Shown in pieces: positions 33,983-45,300 of a stretch of DNA of 64,000 nt. The DNA lies in NCBI RefSeq assembly GCF_050908995.1, contig NC_135132.1, positions 9,605,001 to 9,669,000 on the forward strand, in the 5' to 3' direction. The position numbers and the translations under genes are program-made. A model generated the notes under the pieces. It made no database searches. It saw only the letters and a program-made list of their open reading frames with translations, and was not told the DNA's origin. The DNA is from Andrena cerasifolii. Taxonomy: Eukaryota; Arthropoda; Insecta; Hymenoptera; Andrenidae. Positions within the stretch are counted from its first letter, which is position 1; the number at the start of each line of letters is the position of its first letter.

Positions 33983-34207
33983 TAAGGCTGGGACTATTCG
34001 AATATTTTACAAGTATTCGAATGCTACGAATAAACTTCGAATATTTCAGTATTCGAATACTTAACTATCCGAATAGTATTCGAATACTTAACTATCCGAA
34101 TAGTATTCGAATACTTAAATATTCGAATTATATTCGCCAAATAATTGAGCAACTGAAGTATTCGAATATTCGAATACCGAAAAATTCGACAAATAGTCCC
34201 AGCCCTA
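33983..34207. mobile_element. hAT-like TTCGAA miniature element, copy 2 (225 bp, reverse orientation)
   Basis: Termini TAAGGCTGGGAC and GTCCCAGCCCTA are inverted. The conserved block lies at the right end, so the copy is inverted relative to copy 1. The 8-bp flanks (CTCAGAAT, ATTCAGTT) do not match, so this copy is old or rearranged. Confidence 0.88.
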
Positions 34208-36182
34208 ATTCAGTTCAGGGTAGGTTCATGTTTTCTTCTTCTGAAATCAGGTGATCCGACTCAGAACTGAATCCGAATTGCTAATGAAAGAAGTTTCATC
34301 GGAGGACTATTAGATTCTCCCCAATGAGAATGAACCAGCCAACGGTGAAGTCTCTTCAGGATAATTTGACTCATGAACCTCGCGACGATTCTGGGACTTC
34401 TGAGGAACAGCTAGAAACTATACGACAAGAACTGTTTAAGTTTTAGTAGTAGAAACTCGATACTTGCACTTTTTTACCTTTTCTTTTTATAATAATTCTC
34501 TTCTTCAGGGCGCAGAAGAAATATCTACTACGCCGCTGGCTACTTTCTGCCTCTAAATCATAGAAAAATCATGGAAAAAATTCTTTATCTCTCTTTCACA
34601 CATATTTTTTTGTCTTTTTTTTTTATAAACGTTTCAGTATGACAAACGTGGTCCATCGTATATACGTAGTTTCATATACGTTAGCGCTAGGATTCGACGA
34701 TTAAAAAGACCTGCGTACGCGGGGAAATCAGAAACAACCCTGGTGCCGATGAATCATTGAAGAAATGTATGCTTCTGGCCTCAAAGTAATGCGAAGAGAT
34801 GTTCAGAGCCATCGAAAATCCTCTTCTTCACTGCTCTTCTTTTCTTCGATGCCCATTTCCTGAATTTCTTCTTCCTCGCTGTCCTCTATTCCTTCGTCCA
34901 ATTATTTCTGCCACTTCATTGGTCCAAGCTTCTTCATACTTCAACTTCTGTGTACTACCAGTGGCTCCTGAAAAATGAACACTTCCTTACACAAAGTTCT
35001 CACTTTCTTCGTTGCAAATAAAAATTTCTAATCCTTTCTTGCATCGTCTTTTTCTTCCTTTCTTTCTTTAGCAGAGAATTCGAGGGCTCTGCTCCAATGA
35101 TTCGTGCACCAGCAGGACGAACACGCTCTTTTCTCTCCGGAGAGAAAGATGCACTCTCGAGCTCATCGGGCTCATCTCAGCCTATAAAATATCGCGGGGT
35201 CGTCGTAAACGAGAATAAAATGCGCCGCGTGGTAGAAAATACAAGCCGCTGGGTAAACACCTCCTTCCACGCAAAGCTTCGTCCTGAAGAAGTAGGTAGT
35301 CACGATGGTTGTTCGATGAAACGCGATTGCACAAGAGAGTCAGGTAATGCGAGCACAATAAAAAATTATATAGATTCTTATATCGTTATTACGCCCCTTG
35401 CTCCGGTTCTCCCCTTTCATCCCTCTACTCTACTTCGTTTGCCTCTTCCGTAGCCTTCTCTTCTCCCTTCTTCTCCTCCGTCTGCATTGCTCGTGAAACG
35501 AAAGCGAATCCAGCTGATGGTACGTGGCCCTCCGCACTTCTCTTTCCCAAAGTTTCGTTGTGAAGCGAGAAACTAAGAGGATTATCGTGTCTGAAGACAC
35601 TCTTCGAACCTTTGTAAGTATTCTTCTTCGAGTTTCCTCAGTGGATAGCCCGAGAGATAGTTGCTGACTTTCATCGGGGATTACATTTTCCTTCCCTTTG
35701 GGAGAAACGAAGAAATAAAGACAGGAGGATGTCACGAAGGGTGAAATGAAGAAAATTGGGGCTCGGAGAGCCAGTTACAAAGAGAAGAAGTATCAAGCGG
35801 TTACAAAGGTTTCTGGGAAAGTTGAGAGCACGAACCGTAACTTTTCAGGCTCAGTTCCTTCGTTCAGTTTTTATCGGTCAAGGGGTTGCTTAAGAGCGAT
35901 ACAATGCCTTTCGTAGAATCTCCTTCTTGCGGGCTATGGCAAACAAACATTTCGTTAGATGAGAATTCTTCCTCGCAATCACTTAAATGATATCTTCGCA
36001 TCGGTGCTAAAGCGACGGGAGTTTTTGCGAAGCAAAGTACTCTCGACAACTGGATTCAAAGCTGAACTTCTTTGGATAAACATTACAAGCTAGAATGACA
36101 TCAGCAGTTCACTCTTTATCATTCGCAACTGATTGTCATGGTGTGAGGTTTTTTTTTGCATTAAGGACAACCCTTTGCTGTA
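34208..36182. other. 2.0 kb without a supported gene
   Basis: No exon, RNA gene or element end was recognised on either strand. Confidence 0.45.
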
Positions 36183-36190
36183 TTCCAAAC

Positions 36191-36472
36191 TAGAGCTGGG
36201 ACTATTTGTCGAATCTTTCGGTATTCGAATATTCGAATACTTCAGTTGCTCAATTATTTGGCGAATATAATTCGAATATCCAAGTATCCAAATACTATTC
36301 GAATATTTAAGTATTGGAATATAATATTTAAGTATTCGAATACAATATTTAAGTATTCGAATGCTATTCGAATACAATATTTAAGTATTCGAATACTGAA
36401 ATATTCGAATAATAACATCTGAATACTTGTAAAATATTCGAATATTGAATTATTCGAATAGTCCCAGCCCTA
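36191..36472. mobile_element. hAT-like TTCGAA miniature element, copy 3 (282 bp), perfect 8-bp duplication
   Basis: Termini TAGAGCTGGGAC and GTCCCAGCCCTA are inverted. Identical flanks TTCCAAAC occur at 36183-36190 and 36473-36480. The perfect duplication fixes the element borders for the whole family and supports hAT membership. Confidence 0.95.
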
Positions 36473-36480
36473 TTCCAAAC

Positions 36481-38238
36481 TACGCCAATCCGAAGAGCAA
36501 AATTACTGAACAAGAACTACTCGCTGCCGACTTTAAACATTCCCATCGCTTTCGCACCGGTCCAAAGGATCTGAGAAGAAGCATCCCTCTTCAACGATCT
36601 TCAACGCTTTCAGCGTGTCTTCCCTTTTTACCAGGATACAATGTCCAATATTATCTACACGAGGGTACATACATTCTTTTAAGCGATTATTTTCCAAAGC
36701 GCTACACTTTTAACATCCTCCAATTACTCCGAAGATATTTTCTTCCCTTAACATTAAAGTCTCCGCGCTGAATGCATCCGAGAAACTTAAAGGGGATGCG
36801 AGGGAAGATTGATTCATCAGCCATAGCCCGGAAACCTGCGACAGACACGTATTGATCATTCGATTCAAGTCTCCGTTAATAATTATGTATACGTAGCGTA
36901 ATATGTAGGTATAGATATATATAACAACAGTCAATCATACAAAATTGCGGCAGTGTGCTTTCACGTATAATATAATTAATGGTACCACGCTCTGGACACG
37001 TGATTTTATTGTTAATCGCTAAACTTAGGAACGTCGAGGAACGCCGGATGCCAGGACACTTGTTTCTTTTTTTCGTAGGAAAATATTAGCATCGAGGAAG
37101 GCTCTGGCAAACCTCGCTTATAGATAATTCAATCAGTCAACGAACGAAGGGTAACCCCTTCGAAAAGGAATAATTCAATTATCATCACTCGATTAATCTA
37201 TCTCAACGATAGCTTTTACTGAAATACATTTTTCTTGTAATGTCCACCGTCGCGATACTGTTTTATACAGTACCTTTAACATTATTCTCCTGCAAAATTG
37301 TTTATTACAGTACTTCTTACCGTAACGTTATCTTTTGCCACAGTATACACATTTATTGCAACATTTCCAGGGAAATATTGTCCTCGACAATACTTCCAGC
37401 TGCAATACTTTATACTGCATAGATGCTGGTTCGTTATTTTGTAGAAATCTTACGGTAATTACTGAGGAAATTTCTTACAGCCGCTTTGTACTGTACCAAA
37501 GCAGCTATGCGTTGCCATTCTTTCGAGTGCAAAATACCACGAATGTAAAAAGTGGTAGTACGTATAATTAAACGAACAATGCTTCGACGTACAAAATACT
37601 GAAATGCTCGTCAAAACAGGTCAATGGAAGGACAATCGCACCGAGAAGTCAAGTAATTTCTATCCCACCCGTGGAGTTTTAGAAGGCGATTCAGTTATCA
37701 AAACTTTAGAGCTCTTTACTGCCTGATTTACACAAGTTACTGAAAGTTTCGTTTAAGACAAATACTTCATTACTCCTAATTTCAAAAATTCAATTTTCAT
37801 ATCCTGGGGACCAAACTTAAGGTTTCTGACTTATAATCAAGCCCTGCGAGGGCTGCAATTGAATCAGTTACTTAAACTCCAAGGGCAGGCTAGAGACAAC
37901 CGAGTCTCTCCAAGGTGACGCGACGAGGATGGCAGTATCCGGCGTTCCATCGCGCGTGAACATCGAACGACAGTGAAACAGTCGGAGGGGGGTTTCATAC
38001 GATTAGGGTGTGGCTACGCGAAATATGGTACACTGAGCTATACAATGATCCTCGATTCTCGGCCACTCGAAACGAACACCGCCCTCGATGGCATCCTCTA
38101 CCGAAATGCCGCCAATGAAACTAACGCTGTGCGAAAAAAGAGAGCGCATTGATGTAAGCATACGCATACAGGTGTAAATACATCGCGGAAGTATTCGTAT
38201 ACTATAACAGCGGTGTCCAATAAGTCTTGGATGTGGGC
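36481..38238. other. 1.8 kb without a supported gene
   Basis: No gene was recognised. About 37240-37570 contains several loosely repeated CAATACTT/ACAGTAC motifs, without clear periodicity. Confidence 0.4.
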
Positions 38239-38246
38239 GCAGAAGC

Positions 38247-38321
38247 CAGAGATGGGCAAAAAATTATTTTAAATAAAAATTTGTGCACGAAATTTTTAAT
38301 ATAATTTTCTTCCCATCTCTG
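38247..38321. mobile_element. 75-bp hAT-type miniature element with perfect duplication
   Basis: Ends CAGAGATGGGCA and TTCCCATCTCTG are inverted; CAGAGATGGG is a usual hAT-type terminus. The flanks GCAGAAGC at 38239-38246 and 38322-38329 are identical. The two arms almost meet (AAAATTATTTTAAATAAA with its near complement), leaving a tiny loop. Confidence 0.93.
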
Positions 38322-38753
38322 GCAGAAGCTCTGTCCACTTTGGCCAACGAGACGCATTAAATTCTTGGTCCACACCTAAATTAGATAATTCTCCTCTGCT
38401 TTACATAAGGTATTATCTTTCGTGAGACAGAATTGATCGCAAATGAATTTTTTTTTAAATGGAATGGAGAGCGGTTGGTCAGTTTGGTCTTATAAAGTGT
38501 TACGCAGTGTATAACTATTTTCAAATAATGCTGATCGCTTAATGGAAACGTTACCCCTTCTATTTCTTAATGAAGGGTTTTGGTGAATCGTTTAGTTCGA
38601 GTGAATTTCAAGCTGTACGGACTCTATTGGACAACGCTGGCATATGGACAATGTATGATACGTACGCAGACTGCACTCTCTCACGAGGACACGAGCGAGT
38701 GAAAGCAATGGCAATGACAGTCAATCCTTTGAAGGGTCCTGAACAATCTCAAC

Positions 38754-38954
38754 TAAGGCTGGGACTATTTGCCAAATTTTTCGGTATTCGAATACTTCAG
38801 TTGCTCAATTATTTGGCGAATATAATTCGAATATCCAAGTATCCAAATACTATTCGAATATTTAAGTATTCGAATAGCATTTGGATACTTGGATATTCGA
38901 AGTTTATTCGTAGCATTCGAATACTTGTAAAATATTCGAATAGTCTCAGCCCTA
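38754..38954. mobile_element. hAT-like TTCGAA miniature element, copy 4 (201 bp)
   Basis: Termini TAAGGCTGGGAC and GTCTCAGCCCTA are inverted. The flanks ATCTCAAC (38746-38753) and CTCTCAAC (38955-38962) match at 7 of 8. It has the same orientation as copies 1 and 3. It is the shortest copy, with only a few TTCGAA units. Confidence 0.92.
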
Positions 38955-38962
38955 CTCTCAAC

Positions 38963-39631
38963 AGTGTAGTTTCATTAACAGTGTCTTTGATACAACTTCA
39001 GTTGACGATTGTTCTCACGTAAATAGCGGAACATGCCTTCCTTCTACGTAAGCTAAAATAAAACTTAGCAATTGAAAGTGATGCCTCTTCAAAGGGCTAA
39101 CAGATATTCAGCGACTCTAACATCGCTGTTATTTACCTACGATGCACTTTTATACATTATTTATACGGAGTAACAGCTTCGTCCGATCTGAAGTATATCC
39201 GCAACTGCGAGCGACACGAAAAGATGATTTGTATAAAAAGTTGTGTGCTACCAAGAGAGCACCACACTCTCGAGACAGTTCGAAAACCTCCGTCTCCATC
39301 GCGCAGCCTCGGATGTGCTCCAAATTTTCTAAGGGATCACTTCTCCGTATCGCCCTGCGGTGACAGTGATATTTAAGATCAACGACGCGATTAACTCCTA
39401 CCCTGCGAGTTGTCGGTGACTGTCAGCCAGCCGGAGTAACTTCCTATTCGTTAATTTTAGAAACAAGTGCTTCCAACTAAATCCGCTCTGCCCGAGGGAC
39501 TCATTAGCAATATAGTAACCAAATATCTTGTCGACTACAGCGGAAGGCTAAAGGATCCCATCGAACACAGCGTATTTACTGGAGAGCACAAACAAGCGAA
39601 GGGGCTGGCTTGAACAACTTCCAGCAACTCG
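38963..39631. other. 0.7 kb without a supported gene
   Basis: Nothing recognisable was found on either strand. Confidence 0.4.
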
Positions 39632-39639
39632 CTCTGCAC

Positions 39640-39827
39640 TAGGGAATTCAATCCCGGGATCCCGGCTGCTTTTTGGATTCTAAAACTCCCGGGATTTGAT
39701 ATATCAAGTTATAACTTATCCCACGAATTTCGAGAATGTTTAAAAACGTAAATTACTTTATGAACAACTGAAAAATATAAAAATTGGAATCCAAAAAACA
39801 ACCGGGATCCCGGGATTGAATTCCCTA
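39640..39827. mobile_element. hAT-like miniature element with CCCGGGATCCCGG ends (188 bp)
   Basis: The left end TAGGGAATTCAATCCCGGGA is the reverse complement of the right end TCCCGGGATTGAATTCCCTA, and the match continues to about 25 bp. The flanks CTCTGCAC (39632-39639) and CCCTGCGC (39828-39835) match at 6 of 8. The interior also pairs around TTTTTGGATTC/GGAATCCAAAAA. Confidence 0.88.
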
Positions 39828-39835
39828 CCCTGCGC

Positions 39836-42374
39836 CCACGTTATCAACTAACAATAATAGTAATAATAGTCGAATGGTCGATCGTGTCCCCGTCGACGAG
39901 ATCGTAGAACAAACGAACCATGATTGCGCCCTGCACACAGGGTCTCTCTCGGCTCGCCCTCCTAAAATGCTTCCCTCTTCACGTACACAATAATACTGGC
40001 TATGTTTAGTCGTTTACAAGTTACAATTAATTTTACTTGTAATTATTATCGTTTCTCGGTGAGTTCGACTCCCCCCTGCCCTCTGGTTTCATTCGATCCA
40101 TCTCCTCCACGCTTCTTCCTCGCTATCCGTTCGTCGATTTTGCTATTGTCAACATGTACAAGTCTTGGAGTCTTGAAATTTATGTATATTATGTATAACT
40201 GTAGCATCTGCGTACACTTATACCGTGCTTCCTCCCTTCGCTCCGCCAGTTTCCCCTCGCTGCTCCCTCGATTCAGTTATCAGTCGTCTGTGCACGTATA
40301 CGTGGACGCAGTGTACATCAGCAGTTCCTTTGTGTTCTGTATACGAGGGCTAGTTATCCTCTACAAGTAATAGTTTTTTATCAAAAGCACATGTATATTG
40401 TGACTAGCCTATTTGTGTATATATAATATGTATATATATATGTATGTATATATATATATAGTATATCGTATATAAACCGAACATTGTGTCTCTTTAATTT
40501 GTTTGCTTGTCCCTTGTGTGTCTCTTTTTTCTGTCACGCTTCCTCCCTCTGCGCACTGATTTTTCTTCGCTTCTTGTTGCCTTTCTATTCCCGCAGCTAG
40601 GATCTGCTTCCGGAGCACTTCGCGCGAGATCTCAGAGCCTCGACCAGCCGGGAAACAGCTTGGAACTCTGCTGAAAGATTGACCGAAGTGGTAGAGCCTG
40701 CTCGAGCTGAGGATGTGCACGACGAATCGCAGATCTTTGCCCCCAAAGTATCGAGGCAGCTTGGGGTTCGTCGGTTGTTTCGTGGATTTGTGCAGTTTGA
40801 GTCACTTTCGGGGGGGGATGATCCGAGACGTTCATTGCACGCTTCAAAGTGTCCTTTCGTCGCTTTCCTTTTGTTCCTCTTCCGGTTGATCGACTTCAGG
40901 CTTGTGAAAGAAGCTTAGTCAGTCTTAACATAGGATAGAAAAGAAGTTCAGGTCCTGGAAATTTCCTCCCGTGGTGTTTGTGCGTGAAGAGAAATTTTAA
41001 CGCTCGTGGTAATCGAACCCTTCAGCTGCGGAGTCTTTAGCTCTCCGATCGAATGAAGATACAGTAAGTCTAGTAGTCGAATTTTGTGCAAGCAGTTGCA
41101 AACTAGGAACCAGTTTGTTCGCGTACATCGTTACAGTCTTTCGGAATTACAAAATTATAACGTTGTTCGCAGCCGAAGAGTGAAATTATCTGTTTAACGC
41201 AGCCGCGAGTCGCAAGCTCTCGCAGGATTGTTCTTTGGCGTGCCGCTTGGTGAGCACCTCTCGGGTGTACGATAGAAAAAGAATTCGTATGCAAAGCTCG
41301 TAAAAGACTTTCAGTCGTCAGATCGTCAATTTCAGCGCTGGATCTCGTTTCTTCGCGACGATTTTATAAACGAATATTCGCGGTGGTCCCATTTTACGCG
41401 CGCCGTTTCGTTTGGGAAACAATGATCGCTTTTATTGTGCGTCTGGCGACAGGATTCAGCCTTGATTCGTATAATTATACCTTCGCAGTTGTTCAACATA
41501 TTAGTCTAGACGAATACGCGTGGAACTCGACGCGCTGACTGCCACAGAAACACGTATAAATATTTAAAAACACAACATCACAACGAAGAAGACTCTTTCC
41601 CTCTAACACAGTAACAGTGCAATAATATTTATCGAAGAAGAAATCATTGACTAGAAAATGTTAAACGCAGTACTGACTAGACTCGAGTCTTTGGCGCACC
41701 CTTAGAAAGTCGATTGCACATTCGCTCATTAAATGAAAGATCCTTTTACAATGCACGGCCTCGCTGCATTGGACTACCAAACCAAAGCAGTCAACGCGTT
41801 AACTCTCTGAGAAATCAAAGAAAGAAGATCGTCTCTTCTTCAGCTTTCATTAACACACCAGAAGGATCTCGAATAAAGTTCAAAGGAAGACTCTTAACAC
41901 ACTTGCTCACCGCATAGATATCGATTAAAATTTTTAAAAAGACTCAAGCTTCGCACTCTGCCTCTGTCAACAGATCAAGACGCGGTAAAATTCTGCTCGG
42001 TAAGCAATGCCCTAAGAACTTTCTCTCATTCTCCCTTTGCTGAATCAAACTCGCTTGCAGACAAAAGCCTTCCAACCAATCGACAGGCGCCTGTTTCAAC
42101 CCAGGCTTCGAAGCTCTCCGCTTTCGCAATTTTCATTAACAACCCTCCGAGAATGACTTTCTTCACCAGCGTTGGGCAAAGCTTCATCGAACTGGCAACT
42201 CAAGATTGTGATCGCGGACCAGGAGCTGAGCTCGCTGACCGAGCTCACGGTCCGTTGCCCAACGCTGCTTTCAGTAATCTCTCAATCTAGTTTCTCCAGA
42301 GTGTTAATCAATTGGAAACGATCAAGCTGTTCAGGGTGCACATCCCACTATCGATCCGCGTGTTCAACAGGGCT
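39836..42374. other. Non-coding DNA downstream of SYD-1
   Basis: No exon is supported. The right part is expected to hold the SYD-1 3' untranslated region (the gene is read leftward and stops at 42375). A TA-microsatellite lies at about 40418-40462. Confidence 0.45.
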
Positions 42375-45300
42375 TTAGTGTGTCTTGGGTACGTGCTGGT
42401 GCCGGTCGTCGTCGCTGGCTTCAGCGTCGCCTTCGACGCCTCTCTCGCCCTCCTCTGGCTGCGGTGTGTTCCCTTCCTCGGTGTCGACGCTGCTTGTCGG
42501 CGTGATCTGCTCTGTTGCAGGGCCAGTCGAGTCAGCCGTGGCCCCTTCGTTGCCCTTCTCGAGTCCCAGGCCGCCCAGGAGGCTCTTGTTAATCGGCTCC
42601 GGCGAGGCTTCCGACTCCTCACTGCTAGGTGAACCGGGAGACGAGACTATCACCTGTGCAGAAAGAGACGCCGCACCGCCAGCGTCGTTTCACGTTAACT
42701 GTGCACTCTTCCCAAGAGTATACGCGAGAGAACTTTAACCCTTTGCACTGTGGGGGAAGCAGCTGATTTTTTTTTTCTAAGAGTTAGGTCCTCCACTTAA
42801 GCCTAGACTGCCATGGCAGTACCCTTTTCGACTCGAATGGCTTGGAAGCTACTATTTTCAGGTGAAGCTGCGCCGTACAAAGGGTTAAACGATAGAAGAA
42901 CATGGATCGGGGAGTGGTTACGATGGTTTGTGGTTGTGTGCGGGGTGGATGCAGTGTTTTGGCATGTAGATGTCCCTGGGCGATCCCTAAAGTAGAAAGA
43001 AAACACTCTTGCGGAGGGTCTTCTTAGGCCTTTAGTTTTGAAAAATGGATGAGTGGATGAATATGAGTCTGAGACGAAGCAATCGTATGTCCTTTGTACA
43101 GAATTTCAGATCAGCGACTTGTAACTCGTAGTAAAAGTATTTTGCTATTCCTAAAGATTCCTTGCGCTGTGGATATTCATTGAAAGTGCAGAGCAAGGAA
43201 CGAACAACTTACATGCCCCGTTGTGTACTGTGTTTTATACACTATTTGTTGAAGGTTCGAGGTACTCTGGGTTACAGATGGCAAATGTGTACCTCAGAGC
43301 GTTAGAGGGTGAAGTTGAAATGTTTGCATGCTGGGTGTACTAATAAACTCTCTGACTATCGTCGAGAGCTAACTGGTTACTGAAAGTAACATTATTTTTA
43401 TGGAGGATCCTTTCCTCCGCACTGCTCTCTAATTATGTCAGGATCTGTGTCGCGTGTGGTGAAATTATGCTGCGCGAATACCAGAGGCTCTATTTTTTCA
43501 ACGATCAATTGAAAGACGGAGCCAGTACCAAGGTTTTGTCTTTACTCCATCTTTCACGAGCGATTCGATGAGATATGTACTTTATCTTTTTTACTTCTGC
43601 TGTCTAGTTTTCCAATGGGCTGCAAATATTTACACGTTCGCATGTTTGCGATGCAGAGTAGGGCTGGGAGTATTCGAATAATTTAATAATCGAATATTTT
43701 ACAAGTATTCGAATGCTACGAATAAAATTCGAATGTTTGAGTATTCGAATGCTACGAATAAAATTCGAATGATTGAGTATTCGAATGCTACGAATAAAAT
43801 TCGAATGTTTGAGTATTCGAATGTTATTATTCGAATACTATTCGAATACTATTCGAATACTATTCGAATATTTCAGAATTTGAATACTATTCTAATATTT
43901 CAGTATTCGAATACTTAACTATTCGAATAGTATTTGGATACTTGGATATTCGAATTATATTCGCCAAATTATTCAGCAACTGAGGTATTCGAATATTCGA
44001 ATACCGAAAAATTCGACAAATAGTCCCAGCCCTAATACAGAGCCTTCGAGAGAGAAACTTCTGTCATCTCGAGTACTCGCAAGACCAATTAAATGTTCCT
44101 CGATGACTCTGTATCCTTTCAAAGCGTAACGTGTGATTGATATTATTCGAGAACACTCAGACTCTGTGCAAAAAGTGATAGAAAGTGACAGACGACTAAG
44201 TGTACAGTATCAGCTCTCTGATATATCTGACTCGGGCCATGCATGTGATAACGATAAACTAAAGGCTGATGGTAACGCGAATGAAAACGATAATAACGAT
44301 AATACCTGTGCAAGAAGCGGCGTCTCTGTGCTGTCAGCGGTTTGGTAGAGCCGGCAATTTGCGCTTGCTCTGAAGAATACGTGCCCAAACGAAAAAAGAT
44401 AAAGAAGACAACGTAAATCGTCACTATAATTGGAAGGACACGTCGAGAGAAAACGGTGGCGGCGCAAAACAATGGAAACCATAAGCGACCCATTGAAGCC
44501 CAAATACACCCAAAACAATGTACACAACTGACATCGAGACATGCACGAAGACGTTCTGGTGCGGTCGTATTTACACGGATTTGTCGCGGCGCTTGCAAAT
44601 TGTCCACCATGCAGAACAAGCCCCCCCCCAAAGTTAGAAGAAAAATTGGGAAGCAGCAGTGCCGCTTAGAGTTTAAAAGAAGAAGCTTGCCGCATGCTGC
44701 GTGGAGAACAATTTGCAGCAGTAAGACTGAAGGATCCTCGAGGACCACGGTGATCTGAAACCGACGCGAGTTGAATGAATGTACTGAACGAGCGGATGAA
44801 TGAGTGAGTAAAATGAATGGATGGACGTCTCACTGATTGGCGAACGGCCCCGTGATTATGGAAGCGCGTCAGGTTTGTTCTGCGAAGCGAAACAGAGGGG
44901 AAGAACAGAGTCTCGTTTACTTTGCCTACCATGCTGTTCACAACACGCTTCAGATAATGCATATATGGGACACGGACAAAGAAGCGGAGAGCGAGACACG
45001 AGGCAAATCGTCGAATCTCTTTAAGCGTTTCGCTCAAACCTCCTGGTCTTTCTTTCGCTGAACATTTCAAGATTTATGGTTCGTTCCGGGAACAAGGAAT
45101 TGAAGACCAGGAAGCTTGTAACTTTCCACAAAGCTTCCACCTTCCTTTCGTCCACCCTCTGCACCAGTTTCAACCATATCACTTCAGAATGAAGATGAAA
45201 GTAGCCACTGCTACTGAAATGTGAGACACTGGTGACCAAGTATCGCCAGGAGACGTAGACTCTTGGAGATCAGCGTTCCTAGGTTCGTAATAACTCTGTA

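Noticed and set aside
42312..42738. Plus-strand open frames of 106-117 codons opposite the last SYD-1 exon
   Set aside because: They are shadows of the supported minus-strand exon, which joins in phase to the upstream exons.
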